Source: a virus. From it: a stretch of DNA of 64,000 nt. Position numbers and translations under genes: made by a program. This document shows, one piece after another, positions 45,394-54,222 of the stretch (position 1 is its first letter; every line of letters begins with the position of its first letter). The notes under the pieces are model-generated. The model saw nothing but the letters and a program-made list of their open reading frames with translations, did no database searches and was not told the origin of the DNA. The stretch covers positions 1-64,000 of the IMG/VR virus record IMGVR_UViG_3300027969_000039, one strand, 5' to 3'.

Positions 45394-47112
45394 TTAAAGA
45401 GTAATGTAACCCCAATTTACTACTTGTGATGTTCCGCTATTGTTTGTAATACCAAATGTAAACACATTAGCAGTTGTAGTACTAACCACAGCATTACTAA
45501 TATTGTTCACAGTTCCAACAATCTGCGTGGGTATCGCTGTAAGTACTAATGCATTACCTGCTGCATAATACCAACCATAACTACTACCTACTACCGGAAC
45601 ATTGGTATTTGTAACAACCACTGTAGCAGTATATGTAACAATACCATTTGGAATATTTCCTCTAACCCATAATGAGTAAGTACCGTTTATAGGAACCGTA
45701 ATACTTACTGTGTTAGTACCTGCTGATAATGTCCAACTACCAGTTGTTGAGCCTGCACCCACACCAGTAGCACCTGTAATGCCTGTACTACCAGTTGCGC
45801 CAGTTGGTCCTGTAGCACCACTAGCGCCAGTTGTACCTACACCAGTAGCACCTGTGGCGCCCGGGCCAGTAGCACCGGTCGAACCATTGTATCCAGTAGC
45901 ACCAGTTGCGCCTGTACTTCCTACTCCTTGTACTCCTGCGATACTAGTATCAAGCCACAATATATTATGATCGACAGGAGCAGTAGATTGAGCAATTAAA
46001 CCTTGCTCACCTGTTGCACCTGTGCTACCTAAACCAGTTGCTCCAATGGCACCTGTTGCACCTGTGCTACCTAAACCAGTTGCGCCCGTAGCGCCTGTTG
46101 TACCTATATAACCAGTTGCGCCAGTAGCACCTGTTGTGCCTATATAACCAGTTGCGCCAGTAGCACCTGTTGTGCCTACAAAACCGGTTGCTCCTGTTGC
46201 ACCTGTACTACCAATATAACCCGTAGCACCCGTTGCTCCAGTTGTACCTACAACGCCGGTGGCGCCAGTAGTGCCTGTGGCGCCAGTGGTACCAATCTCG
46301 CCTGTTGCACCTGTTGCGCCTATCCCAGTAGCGCCAGTGGAGCCTTCATTGCCTATATTACCAGTAGCACCTGTTGCACCATTGTAGCCGGTAGCACCAG
46401 TAGACCCAGCCCCGGCTGGTCCGGTTGCACCTGTTGATCCTGTACCAGATGGTCCGGTTGCTCCTGTACTACCTATTGCACCTGTTGCACCAGTAGAACC
46501 ACCAGCTCCCCCACCGCCACCAGCGAAAGGGGTGCCATTAGCATAGAAATAGTTGTCAGTATAAATTGCGTTTGGTACTACATTGCCACTTGCATTTAAA
46601 TTTATCGTATCAACATTGCCATATATCAATGCATATGATGCTGAAAAATTTGTAGTGTTAAGTGCAGCATTTGCTTGATCCCAAGTTAAACTAGGACTAC
46701 CATCAAAGTTACCTGTATTGTTAAATTGAATCTGTCCATTGCCACCGCCTACTTCGCCGTTACCGGATCCACCACCTGTAACCCAAGTAAGATTACCGGC
46801 TCCATCTGTTACTAAATATTGACCGCTATTGCCACCGGTGACTTTGAATGTACCTATACTTAAAGTACCAACTCGTGTGATATTGGGTTGTGCTGCATTT
46901 ACTACAGAATATGCTAAATTAGCTAATGCTGCCGGTGCAAAATTTGCACCTCCTGCACCGGATAATATTAAATTTCCTGCAACTTGCATGTTAGCTTTTT
47001 GTGTTACAGGGTCTCCGGACATGTTAACAACCGGAAATAACGAATTAGCCGCTATATTGCTACCTATATTAGGTAACTCTGTTATTTTAATTGTTAAATT
47101 AGACGTAGCCAT
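45394..47112 (-). CDS. Second collagen-like tail fibre protein
   Basis: 572 residues from the ATG at 47112 (SD AAAGGAT); the frame is open to 47142 but that start lies in the promoter. The N-terminal anchor ([20 protein letters not shown]) is a common phage fibre module. A Gly-rich stretch leads to G-X-Y repeats over roughly residues 205-430. The C-terminal head is about 110 residues, beta-rich. Next to the giant fibre in the same orientation, so the two may be parts of one fibre or alternatives. Confidence 0.8.
   Translation of the reverse strand: MATSNLTIKITELPNIGSNIAANSLFPVVNMSGDPVTQKANMQVAGNLILSGAGGANFAPAALANLAYSVVNAAQPNITRVGTLSIGTFKVTGGNSGQYLVTDGAGNLTWVTGGGSGNGEVGGGNGQIQFNNTGNFDGSPSLTWDQANAALNTTNFSASYALIYGNVDTINLNASGNVVPNAIYTDNYFYANGTPFAGGGGGAGGSTGATGAIGSTGATGPSGTGSTGATGPAGAGSTGATGYNGATGATGNIGNEGSTGATGIGATGATGEIGTTGATGTTGATGVVGTTGATGATGYIGSTGATGATGFVGTTGATGATGYIGTTGATGATGYIGTTGATGATGLGSTGATGAIGATGLGSTGATGEQGLIAQSTAPVDHNILWLDTSIAGVQGVGSTGATGATGYNGSTGATGPGATGATGVGTTGASGATGPTGATGSTGITGATGVGAGSTTGSWTLSAGTNTVSITVPINGTYSLWVRGNIPNGIVTYTATVVVTNTNVPVVGSSYGWYYAAGNALVLTAIPTQIVGTVNNISNAVVSTTTANVFTFGITNNSGTSQVVNWGYITL
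46105..46212 (-). repeat. Tandem 36-bp repeats in the second collagen-like fibre
   Basis: Two identical copies at 46105-46140 and 46141-46176 and a diverged third. The 12-residue encoded unit ([12 protein letters not shown]) is almost the same as in the giant fibre at 44761-44904, giving two homologous tracts 1.2 kb apart. Confidence 0.8.
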
Positions 47113-47132
47113 TAAATATCCTTTTATTCTTG

Positions 47133-47140
47133 TATTTATC
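47133..47140 (-). promoter_or_regulatory. T4-type late promoter box for the second fibre
   Basis: Minus strand GATAAATA, 20 bp before the ATG at 47112. Confidence 0.65.
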
Positions 47141-47154
47141 AACAGTGGACATGG

Positions 47155-47178
47155 AAAGACCGAGCATGCTCGGTCTTT
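47155..47178 (-). terminator. Hairpin after the methyltransferase gene
   Basis: Perfect 24-bp palindrome (AAAGACCGAGCA and its complement), 16 bp after the stop. On the minus strand it ends GTCTTT; the U-tract is short. It lies just upstream of the fibre's late promoter. Confidence 0.7.
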
Positions 47179-47194
47179 GATAGGTTAAATACAA

Positions 47195-47896
47195 TTATTT
47201 GATATCTAGAGGTCTTTGCTTAGTAGCAACGATACAGTAAAAATGTTCTTTTGCTTTTTTCTTTTCACCTTCTGGATCTGCATCATTCGGAAATTCAATA
47301 TCAAATTCAAAGTTTTGAAACAAGTCAATGTTGAATCCAGTGCGTGTAATCAATGCTGCTAGTTGATTCTTACCTAAAATACTATAGTGATTTAGGTTAA
47401 ATTCATGCTGTCTTTCAGTATCTGGGGCAGGAACTTCAATGTAAATCTTGCCAAACTGTTTAAGAATACGATTATATTCCATTAAGCTAAAGATAGGGTA
47501 TGGACTATGTTCCAATGCATGACGCAAAAAGATAAAGTCTACACTTTCATCATGGTATCCATCTTTTTGTGGGATAAAACTCAAGTCATATTTCTTAATC
47601 TTGTGACCTTTATCTTCACAGATTTTAATGTCTCCCGGGCTTAATGTTACACCAGTTAAATCAGTATAGCCTCTAGATTTCATTTGATCTAAGAAATAGC
47701 CTGGGCCACATCCTAAGTCTAAAATCTTGCTATCTTTTTTTAGATTTAATGGGTCGATATATTGTTCAACCACTGATTTAGTCAATGACGAATGCATTTG
47801 ACTATCGCCCTCATCATAGATGTGAGCAGTATACAACCATTCGTTGTAGAATTTTAACTTGATTAAGTCAAGTGTTTGGTTAATATCGATTATCAT
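47195..47896 (-). CDS. Class I SAM-dependent methyltransferase
   Basis: 233 residues. Motif I ILDLGCGPGYFLDQ at about 58-71, acidic residue after beta-2 (GVTLS), DESVDFIFLRHALEHSPYPI motif IV-like, typical of Methyltransf_11. No target-recognition domain or DPPY-type DNA-methylase motif, so a small-molecule, sugar or protein target is likely. It lies between fibre and head genes and might modify a virion or surface glycan; this is inference. Confidence 0.82.
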   Translation of the reverse strand: MIIDINQTLDLIKLKFYNEWLYTAHIYDEGDSQMHSSLTKSVVEQYIDPLNLKKDSKILDLGCGPGYFLDQMKSRGYTDLTGVTLSPGDIKICEDKGHKIKKYDLSFIPQKDGYHDESVDFIFLRHALEHSPYPIFSLMEYNRILKQFGKIYIEVPAPDTERQHEFNLNHYSILGKNQLAALITRTGFNIDLFQNFEFDIEFPNDADPEGEKKKAKEHFYCIVATKQRPLDIK

Positions 47897-47948
47897 TAAG
47901 GTTCCTATAATTTGATATAATTACTTATTCTAGGAATATGATGATTGA

Positions 47949-48326
47949 TTATTTTCTTTTGTAACCTTTGAATGGTTTCACAATACTTTGCGTATTGGTA
48001 TCAGGCAATTCTATACTTTCATCATCTCCATGATTCAAGTCCACAATATCACTACCCACTGCTTTATATGCTTGCTTGAGCATTTTTGATTCTATATCAG
48101 TATATGGATGTGCTGTATTATAACGACCACTCCATGTTTCTGCATCTATCTCTAATGGAGTAGTTCCATCTGCGCTAGCAACTGCCATCATAATACGATT
48201 CAATTCATAAGTACGGTCATACCCACCCGGATCACGAAACTTATGTAACCCACGCATGGCAAAGGATTGTCTTTTGGTAGGTGTACCGATCGTTCGTTGC
48301 TCAGTTAAAAACTCACTTGCTCTCAT
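47949..48326 (-). CDS. Putative internal head protein with capsid-targeting-like N-terminus (2)
   Basis: 125 residues. The first nine, MRASEFLTE, resemble the T4 internal-protein capsid-targeting sequence (MKTYQEFIAE), ending in the prohead-protease consensus L-x-E. The C-terminus (VKPFKGYKRK) matches that of the gene upstream (VKAFKGYPK), so the two are probably paralogues or share packaging signals. ATGA coupling. In T4 such proteins are packaged and injected with DNA; that role here is inferred. Confidence 0.55.
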   Translation of the reverse strand: MRASEFLTEQRTIGTPTKRQSFAMRGLHKFRDPGGYDRTYELNRIMMAVASADGTTPLEIDAETWSGRYNTAHPYTDIESKMLKQAYKAVGSDIVDLNHGDDESIELPDTNTQSIVKPFKGYKRK

Positions 48327-48715
48327 TTTGGATAACCTTTAAATGCTTTAACTGGACTGACCTTAACTACATCAGTTGCTTCTTCACTTTTGTTAGTACT
48401 GATTAGTACTTTCTTACCTGGAACACCTGTTTCTTTCATTGCATAGTCAATATCTTTTTCAATATCACCATCCATATATGAACTTACAATCATATTCTCT
48501 CCCCATGGAGTTTCTTTTTCAAAATTATAAGCTGGAATACTATCTTGCACTCTTTCTAGTTGCCCACGAGCACCGGCCAATGCTACACCAAACCGATATT
48601 GTTTATAGAAATCACTGTTGGGCAATCCTGGAATAGTATATGTGCCCGACAATGCTCTAGCAACATCAACTGATAATGCAGCACGATTTTCCGTTATGAA
48701 TTCTTTTGCTCTCAT
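48323..48715 (-). CDS. Putative internal head protein with capsid-targeting-like N-terminus (1)
   Basis: 130 residues. MRAKEFITE ends in I-T-E, fitting the gp21-type cleavage consensus I/L-x-E. The body (ALAGARGQLERVQDSIPAYN, DIEKDIDYAMKETGVPGKKV) shows no known enzyme motif. The basic end VKAFKGYPK resembles the downstream paralogue. It follows the 48712 structural gene with ATGA coupling in a late operon. Confidence 0.55.
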   Translation of the reverse strand: MRAKEFITENRAALSVDVARALSGTYTIPGLPNSDFYKQYRFGVALAGARGQLERVQDSIPAYNFEKETPWGENMIVSSYMDGDIEKDIDYAMKETGVPGKKVLISTNKSEEATDVVKVSPVKAFKGYPK

Positions 48716-49251
48716 ACTGTTATTTCGTTTTCCGTCTGTATGTTGAAATTGTTTTCAGTATCAATTAAGTCACTAGTTGTTTCTGTTTGTAAATCTAAGC
48801 CCGGTACAGGAACACCTGTCCATGTAATCTGTGCTGATATAAAATGAAACATGGTTGTATTTACTAACGGATTAACTAATATGCGAACATTTGACGCAAA
48901 AATATCCATATTATAACCGGTCAACGCATTGCCATTGAAAATAGTACTATGTCCACTCCATTTGATATTACTACCATCTGTTAATATAGTAGCAGTTAAT
49001 GTGATATTTTCACTATCATTACTAGAAACATCATTGGAATTAATTTGAAAAACACCTTGCGTAAATGATGTAGCAGGTGTTTGAAATATTACTTGATTAG
49101 GAATAGCTCCTGTTGAATATGCACTTGAAGTAAAAAATCCTGTACTGAATAATTGTGTGAAATTGTTGTTAATCTTCTGAAAGGCCGTACGTAACGGATC
49201 ACCTTCACCGTCGTTAGGTTGAGCACCTACATTAATTATTTCTTGTGTCAT
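48712..49251 (-). CDS. Virion protein with fibre-type N-terminal module, 179 aa
   Basis: MTQEIINVGAQPNDGEGDPL and RTAFQKINNNFTQLF form the I-N-V-G...N-D-G-x-G-D-P-L-R-T-A-F-x-K-I-N-x-N-F module used widely on T4-like fibre and baseplate proteins of aquatic phages. The remainder is beta-rich. It leads a late operon that also encodes the two putative internal head proteins. Confidence 0.72.
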   Translation of the reverse strand: MTQEIINVGAQPNDGEGDPLRTAFQKINNNFTQLFSTGFFTSSAYSTGAIPNQVIFQTPATSFTQGVFQINSNDVSSNDSENITLTATILTDGSNIKWSGHSTIFNGNALTGYNMDIFASNVRILVNPLVNTTMFHFISAQITWTGVPVPGLDLQTETTSDLIDTENNFNIQTENEITV

Positions 49252-49273
49252 ATCTAAATCCTAAACTATAGTG

Positions 49274-49281
49274 TATTTATC
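49274..49281 (-). promoter_or_regulatory. T4-type late promoter box
   Basis: Minus strand GATAAATA, 22 bp before the ATG at 49251. Confidence 0.65.
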
Positions 49282-49292
49282 ACTATTTTGGA

Positions 49293-49562
49293 TTAGTTAG
49301 CTTCATCCCATAACTTCTTCTGAGTCAGGTACCACTCAATCCAGCTGTCATATTTACTTGCACATTCGTGGTATGTGCCGTAGTTTTTAATGACGGATTT
49401 AGTAAAATCTACGATTGTGACGGTATCACCTTCAATAGTTTCTAGTTGCTTAGGGCAACCTTTTAATAAAGTAGCAGGAGCCTCAGGGAATTTAGGAGTT
49501 AATGGAACAGGAGTGCTGCAAGATGTTAGGAAAACAGCGGCTAGTATAATTAAGTATTTCAT
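49293..49562 (-). CDS. Outer-membrane lipoprotein, o-spanin-like
   Basis: 89 residues. Signal peptide with lipobox LTSC (Cys15), then Pro-rich linker (STPVPLTPKFPEAPATLL), as in Rz1-type o-spanins. It overlaps the membrane/coiled-coil gene upstream by ATGA. Spanins fuse inner and outer membranes in the last step of lysis. It is longer than classical Rz1 (~60). Confidence 0.68.
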   Translation of the reverse strand: MKYLIILAAVFLTSCSTPVPLTPKFPEAPATLLKGCPKQLETIEGDTVTIVDFTKSVIKNYGTYHECASKYDSWIEWYLTQKKLWDEAN

Positions 49563-50020
49563 TTTGTTATTTCGTGTGGTATTGTTGCTGCTTCATTCAC
49601 AGATTTTAATATAACTTGAGGAATCGCAGGACAGTTCTCAATATATTTGATTACCTCGTTGTCTTTGACTACTTCCTTGTCAATATATTTTATAATATCT
49701 TGACCTTTTGTTCTGATGTATTCTGTTTTGGTGACTACTTTTTCTACAATTTTTACATTTTCTTCTTGTGAAACTGCTTCTTTTGTCGCTAGTTTAGCTT
49801 CAACCTCTTTGACTTTTAGTTGCCAAGATTCTTCGTTAGCTAACCCGCCTTCTATATAAAGTCCAAAACTCAATAATAATAAACTGATTATCTGTATGGG
49901 TAGTTGATATGTTCTGATGAAGGGGATGAAACCTAGAATAAATCCAGCGATAGTTCCTAATATTCCCGCTATTAATATTAGATGAGTTACTAAATCAGGA
50001 AGAAAGTGTAGTATGAACAT
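49559..50020 (-). CDS. Inner-membrane coiled-coil protein, i-spanin-like
   Basis: 153 residues. One or two N-terminal hydrophobic segments (LVTHLILIAGILGTIAGFIL and LPIQIISLLLLSFGLYI) then a charged periplasmic coiled coil (WQLKVKEVEAKLATKEAVSQ). With the lipoprotein it forms a probable spanin pair. The late box is five bases from the ATG. Confidence 0.65.
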   Translation of the reverse strand: MFILHFLPDLVTHLILIAGILGTIAGFILGFIPFIRTYQLPIQIISLLLLSFGLYIEGGLANEESWQLKVKEVEAKLATKEAVSQEENVKIVEKVVTKTEYIRTKGQDIIKYIDKEVVKDNEVIKYIENCPAIPQVILKSVNEAATIPHEITK

Positions 50021-50025
50021 GCATA

Positions 50026-50033
50026 TATTTATC
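50026..50033 (-). promoter_or_regulatory. Late promoter box five bases before the spanin operon
   Basis: Minus strand GATAAATA, five bases, ATG. It overlaps the end of the epimerase gene. Confidence 0.6.
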
Positions 50034-50988
50034 TATAATAGTCTGAGTTTTTCAACCAGTTGTAGTAGTTTTGAAAGCCTTCTTCCACATCAGTTTTAGG
50101 ATTGAATCCAAAGTCTTGTCTAGCTGCATCAATATTCAATGCTCCGCGACTTGGAAAATCAATATCTTTTGCGCCAACTTCTAAATGACCGCCACCAGCT
50201 AATTCTAGTGCCATCTGTGCAGCCTTGAGTAGGGTGACGCTGTGGCTCTTTGTGATGTTGTATGTCTTGTTCTCTGTATTGTCGCTTAATGCTGCTGCTA
50301 CAATACCATCAGCCGCATCATCTACATAAGTGAAGTCTAGTTTTTCATGCTCACCATTGACTTTCAGTACTTTGCCCCGCATTGCTGTGAGTAAGAATTT
50401 GCTGATGACACGATCCTCTACATCGAATGGTCCATAAACAGCACTGGGGCGAATAATAGTATGAACAAGATTAGTACGGCGAGTATAGTCTTTAACAAGC
50501 CATTCACCCGCGAGTTTGAGTATTCCATATTGTCCTTGTGGTTTGCATTCATAATCTTCCTTTACATCATCTTTAAAATCACCATATACCATAGACGAAC
50601 TAATATAGATGAACTTACGAACATCGTAATTGTTACTAGATTCTAATAGATTGAGTAATCCTTCGCTCATAGTACGGCTACCTAATGCTGGATTACTATT
50701 GACAACTTTCTGTCTAGGAAAGCTAGCCATGTGAATCACGATCTCCGGTTCTTCAATTCTAAAAATGTTATCTATTTCTTTAGCGTATGTGATATCTGTC
50801 ACATACTGAAAACTCGTATCACCAATCTTCTTTTGTCGTTCAGCCATGAGATAATCAATCTCACTTTGAGGGATGATACCATAGTTAGTCTTGTTATCAA
50901 TTATTGATACTGTATGTCCTTGATCCTGTAATCGTTTTACTACATTGTGACCGATTAGGCCCATACCGCCTGTTACTAATATGTTCAT
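50029..50988 (-). CDS. NAD-dependent sugar epimerase/dehydratase (extended SDR)
   Basis: 319 residues. Rossmann motif TGGMGLIGHN at 6-15, ISSSMVYG with the catalytic Ser, YGILK (Y-x-x-x-K), and IRPSAVYGP. Extended SDRs of this type make or modify nucleotide sugars. The host surface, phage DNA or virion glycans are possible targets. Coupled to the upstream small gene by ATGA. Confidence 0.87.
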   Translation of the reverse strand: MNILVTGGMGLIGHNVVKRLQDQGHTVSIIDNKTNYGIIPQSEIDYLMAERQKKIGDTSFQYVTDITYAKEIDNIFRIEEPEIVIHMASFPRQKVVNSNPALGSRTMSEGLLNLLESSNNYDVRKFIYISSSMVYGDFKDDVKEDYECKPQGQYGILKLAGEWLVKDYTRRTNLVHTIIRPSAVYGPFDVEDRVISKFLLTAMRGKVLKVNGEHEKLDFTYVDDAADGIVAAALSDNTENKTYNITKSHSVTLLKAAQMALELAGGGHLEVGAKDIDFPSRGALNIDAARQDFGFNPKTDVEEGFQNYYNWLKNSDYYR

Positions 50989-51230
50989 TGGAATTTTAAT
51001 TTAAAATAAGTGTGGTCGATAGCTTTGAGTTTTGCTGTTATAGTATATACATGCCCATAATTGAATTGATCAGAAGTTCTATTCCACATTGGAACATCTA
51101 CTGCATTATCCATGACCCATCTACCTGCTTCTGATTGTTGCCATTCCCATAATGGATGTGCTATATACAAATCGGGATCTTCTACATCTCCCATTTTTAT
51201 TGTATGTACTACGCACTCTACTATATTCAT
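50985..51230 (-). CDS. Small protein with an array-type tail, 81 aa
   Basis: Contains GRWVMDNAVDVPMWNR, YGHVYTITAKLKAIDHTYFK and ends FKLKFQ, resembling the core and tail of the 22-24.5 kb small-gene family at a separate locus. ATGA overlaps on both sides, with ThyA upstream and the epimerase downstream. Function unknown. Confidence 0.6.
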   Translation of the reverse strand: MNIVECVVHTIKMGDVEDPDLYIAHPLWEWQQSEAGRWVMDNAVDVPMWNRTSDQFNYGHVYTITAKLKAIDHTYFKLKFQ

Positions 51231-52135
51231 ACTGCCATATCAGCTTTGATAGCAGTATGGCATTTATAATCAACTAACTCAATATCATCCATCGTGAATT
51301 CTTCAATAGTTTTTATATCCTTATTGAGTTTCAATACTGGTAATGGTAATGGATCACGGCTCAACTGCTCTTTAACTTGTTCAACATGATTAGTATAGAT
51401 ATGTGTGTCACCAGTACTGATGACTAATTCACCAACACCTAACTCGCATACTTGTGCTATTAAATGAGTGAGTAACGCATAGCTACTAATGTTAAAAGGT
51501 AAACCAAGAAACACATCCACACTACGCTGGTACATATGGCAAGATAATTCTTTATTCTTGTTGACATAGAATTGACATAAGACATGACACGGTGGCAAAG
51601 CCATCTGGTCTAACTCACCCGGGTTCCATGCAGTAAGTATGTGTCTACGACCATTAGGGTCTTTTTGTATACCCTCTATTAGAATTTTTAACTGGTCTAC
51701 TTCTTTATGATGTATACTACCTTGACGATTGTAATGATTGCCAAAGTCATCTTTAAAAACTTCAGTTTTATGTGATACAGGAGTAAGCCAATGTCTCCAT
51801 TGTACTCCATATACACGACCTAAGTCCCCATGGAACTTTGCTTTATCTTTCCAGTAAGGAGCATAAGCATTTGGTGTCCATATGGTAACTGCCCCTGTTC
51901 CACCATGTGTAATTTCTGCTAATCTGCGTTCATCTCCGCTTCCTTCGATGAACCAAAGTAGTTCTCCTACACACGCTTTCCAAGCAAGTTTTTTAGTAGT
52001 GACGGCTGGAAAACCCCTACGCAAATCAAAGCGAAGGTGATGTCCAAACATACTAATAGTCCCAGTGCCAGTTCTATCATCTTTTGTTTCTCCATTAGTT
52101 AGAATATCTTGTAATAATTCTAAATATTGTTTCAT
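51227..52135 (-). CDS. td: Thymidylate synthase (ThyA family)
   Basis: 302 residues. N-terminal DDRTGTGTISMFGHHLRFDL, catalytic Cys in LPPCHVLCQFYV, QRSVDVFLGLPFNISSYALL, and GDTHIYTNH. It makes dTMP from dUMP with methylene-tetrahydrofolate. The length is near T4 Td (286) with no intron interruption. Coupled by ATGA to genes on either side. Confidence 0.96.
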   Translation of the reverse strand: MKQYLELLQDILTNGETKDDRTGTGTISMFGHHLRFDLRRGFPAVTTKKLAWKACVGELLWFIEGSGDERRLAEITHGGTGAVTIWTPNAYAPYWKDKAKFHGDLGRVYGVQWRHWLTPVSHKTEVFKDDFGNHYNRQGSIHHKEVDQLKILIEGIQKDPNGRRHILTAWNPGELDQMALPPCHVLCQFYVNKNKELSCHMYQRSVDVFLGLPFNISSYALLTHLIAQVCELGVGELVISTGDTHIYTNHVEQVKEQLSRDPLPLPVLKLNKDIKTIEEFTMDDIELVDYKCHTAIKADMAV

Positions 52136-52428
52136 AGGTTACCTAGTATCTTATCTGTTTCTGGTTGGACAGTATCAGCAATACTTTGTACATTAAGTAG
52201 AAATTCTACACCAACCACAGAGTCATCTAACTCTTGTAGTTTTCTACTTACCACTTCTTCTATCTGGTCTGCGTCCAATCCTTGATTTAAAAATTTTTCA
52301 ATGTTTAATGTTTGTTGTCTCTTACCTTCTAATTTAATTATTAATTTCTTAATGAATTGAACGGGTATTTTATTTTTCTCAACATCTTCAAGGATATGTT
52401 CCCACTTTTCGATGAATTCTGGGCTCAT
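52132..52428 (-). CDS. Unknown helical protein, 98 aa
   Basis: Charged helix-rich sequence (KWEHILEDVEKNKIPVQFIK; LNQGLDADQIEEVVSRKLQE). Its stop overlaps the thyA ATG and its ATG shares a base with the upstream stop (TAATG), making one transcriptional and translational unit. No family recognised. Confidence 0.7.
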   Translation of the reverse strand: MSPEFIEKWEHILEDVEKNKIPVQFIKKLIIKLEGKRQQTLNIEKFLNQGLDADQIEEVVSRKLQELDDSVVGVEFLLNVQSIADTVQPETDKILGNL

Positions 52429-53156
52429 TATGCACTAACTTTTGCTCTTGTTTTCTTTACTTTAGGTGCAGGTGTAGCAACTGGTGCTTCAACTACAACT
52501 GCTTTCTTACTTGCTCTTGGCTTTTTCTCCATTACAGGAGGATCCATCTCTGCTGCTTGTTTCAATAGATCAGCACTTTCAGCCATCAATCCTTTGGCCT
52601 CTGCTGCCATTCTAGCTGCTTGTTGACGCAAGTTATTTGCTATTGCACTATCACCCAATGCATCATTGCTGCTAGCAACCAATGGTGGTTGTTGAACCTT
52701 AGCATCACGGGTTTTGTTTTCACGCTGTCTACGTGCTACCTCTGCGGGAGTTTGCATTCCTCTGCTTTGGTCAATGTCAGCCATGCGTTTAACAGCATCT
52801 TCTCCCTGTTTCATCTCAGTCAAAATTTTATTGAGTTCATTCAATTTAATTTTAGTCTGTGGATTTGGTGTGACAACGATATTCTCTGTATTAACTTTCT
52901 TTAGTAAACCTTCACGGTGTAATACTTGTAGTATTGGCTTACCATCTAAACCCAAGGTGCGGTTTAAAGCATCCGACAGCGATTCGCTATGTTGTCCAAT
53001 ATCACTTTCAATACAACGAATCAATGGATCGTGTATATGCTGATTTAGTGTTTCAGTGTATGTTACCAGACACATGTGAGATTCACCTGGAACCTCACGA
53101 AAAATGATAGCAACCTTACGATCACCGTGTTTACCGACATGTTTTAAAAAACTCAT
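52428..53156 (-). CDS. Conserved-looking T4-like phage protein, 242 aa
   Basis: N-terminal domain MSFLKHVGKHGDRKVAIIFR, EVPGESHMCLVTYTETLNQH; then LNELNKILTEMKQGEDAVKR and a long Ala-rich helix and basic Lys/Ala tail (KKPRASKKAVVV). Proteins with this N-terminal domain are frequent in aquatic T4-like phages, without proven role. SD CAAGGAG. Confidence 0.72.
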   Translation of the reverse strand: MSFLKHVGKHGDRKVAIIFREVPGESHMCLVTYTETLNQHIHDPLIRCIESDIGQHSESLSDALNRTLGLDGKPILQVLHREGLLKKVNTENIVVTPNPQTKIKLNELNKILTEMKQGEDAVKRMADIDQSRGMQTPAEVARRQRENKTRDAKVQQPPLVASSNDALGDSAIANNLRQQAARMAAEAKGLMAESADLLKQAAEMDPPVMEKKPRASKKAVVVEAPVATPAPKVKKTRAKVSA

Positions 53157-53223
53157 AAATTATTCTCCTTGAGTACATAGATATTTAATATCTAATGTAT
53201 ACAAGTAAATATTTTTATGAGTG

Positions 53224-53634
53224 TTATTGGGTCAATGAGTCAAGCAGTTTATAATGCTCGTATGCTTGCACGACCGCAGGTGTACTGTTGCGGCTCTTAG
53301 GAGATACTTCTACCCAAATATCTTGGCTCAAATTAGGATGAATGAACTGACTGCCTAGGCTTGCAAAATTCCGTGGCTGGTGAATCTTACCACCATGATA
53401 TAACTGTGTTGCAAGTTCTTCTACCTCATTCCATGGCTTGACCGCAAGATCATATTCTTCAGGGCGGCTTGAAGAAAAATTACTATCCTCGTAGTATTCT
53501 TTTACCACAAAAAGAAATTGTTCAAGGTCTTTAGCCTTAGTGCGAGTGATAATCAATAGTACATCATCCACGGACACTTCGTCCATTAACAGACTACGCA
53601 AGCACCTACCTAAACTTGTACCAATATACATCAT
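53224..53634 (-). CDS. Unknown phage protein, 136 aa
   Basis: MMYIGTSLGRCLRSLLMDEV, VLLIITRTKAKDLEQFLFVV, HPNLSQDIWVEVSPKSRNST. The ATG overlaps the upstream stop (ATGA), so it is made with the 123-aa protein. Similar proteins occur in aquatic T4-like phages; function unknown. Confidence 0.68.
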   Translation of the reverse strand: MMYIGTSLGRCLRSLLMDEVSVDDVLLIITRTKAKDLEQFLFVVKEYYEDSNFSSSRPEEYDLAVKPWNEVEELATQLYHGGKIHQPRNFASLGSQFIHPNLSQDIWVEVSPKSRNSTPAVVQAYEHYKLLDSLTQ

Positions 53635-54002
53635 ACAATCACCTGCTGTTTCTTATTTGCTCTATCGCTATAAAATTTATGTCCTACATTACGAATACAA
53701 TCAGCTATTACCTGTGGACTATTTTCAAATGTTTCTCTAATATCTTCTTCGGATAACTCTGAATCAAAGGCATAGATTTCATAATGCCGTTGAGTATTTG
53801 CCCTAGCCCTCATTATCATCATATCTAATGGAACATATGCTGGCTTAAGTGTTTGATTTTGTTCTTTGAGAATACGAAAGATATTTTCTTTTTCCCATTG
53901 TTCATGTTCTTTTTCTATTTTTGTGACATTGATGAGGCACTCAAGCCCAGTCATGTCCCACATGGCAACGAATCTAGTTGTTTTCTTCTTTGAGTAACGC
54001 AT
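53631..54002 (-). CDS. Unknown phage protein, 123 aa
   Basis: TRFVAMWDMTGLECLINVTK, RILKEQNQTLKPAYVPLDMM, AFDSELSEEDIRETFENSPQ, YSDRANKKQQVIV. It overlaps the upstream 82-aa gene by 29 bp and the downstream gene by ATGA; part of the MoxR-VWA transcript. Function unknown. Confidence 0.68.
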   Translation of the reverse strand: MRYSKKKTTRFVAMWDMTGLECLINVTKIEKEHEQWEKENIFRILKEQNQTLKPAYVPLDMMIMRARANTQRHYEIYAFDSELSEEDIRETFENSPQVIADCIRNVGHKFYSDRANKKQQVIV

Positions 54003-54222
54003 AAACTGTTTCAGCTTTTTCTACTAAATCACGCAAGCTAGGTTCTGTTTCAGATAACTTGAGTATGTCTTTCCAAGTAAACCATCTTTGAGTAACTTTT
54101 GTTAAAGGGTCCTCTTGTAACAAAGTACGGACAGACGATCCACTCTCTCGGGAGTAGATCGTCTTACCATGATCAGGGCTTTCTAATACTTTACCTTTAT
54201 ACTCATCAATTTGTTTCATCAT
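53974..54222 (-). CDS. Unknown small protein in the VWA operon, 82 aa
   Basis: Start at 54222 (MMKQIDEYKGKVLESPDHGK); the frame is open to 54327 but overlaps the VWA protein. SSVRTLLQEDPLTKVTQRWF and SEPSLRDLVEKAETVYALLK are helical. Translationally coupled to VWA upstream. Function unknown. Confidence 0.62.
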   Translation of the reverse strand: MMKQIDEYKGKVLESPDHGKTIYSRESGSSVRTLLQEDPLTKVTQRWFTWKDILKLSETEPSLRDLVEKAETVYALLKEENN

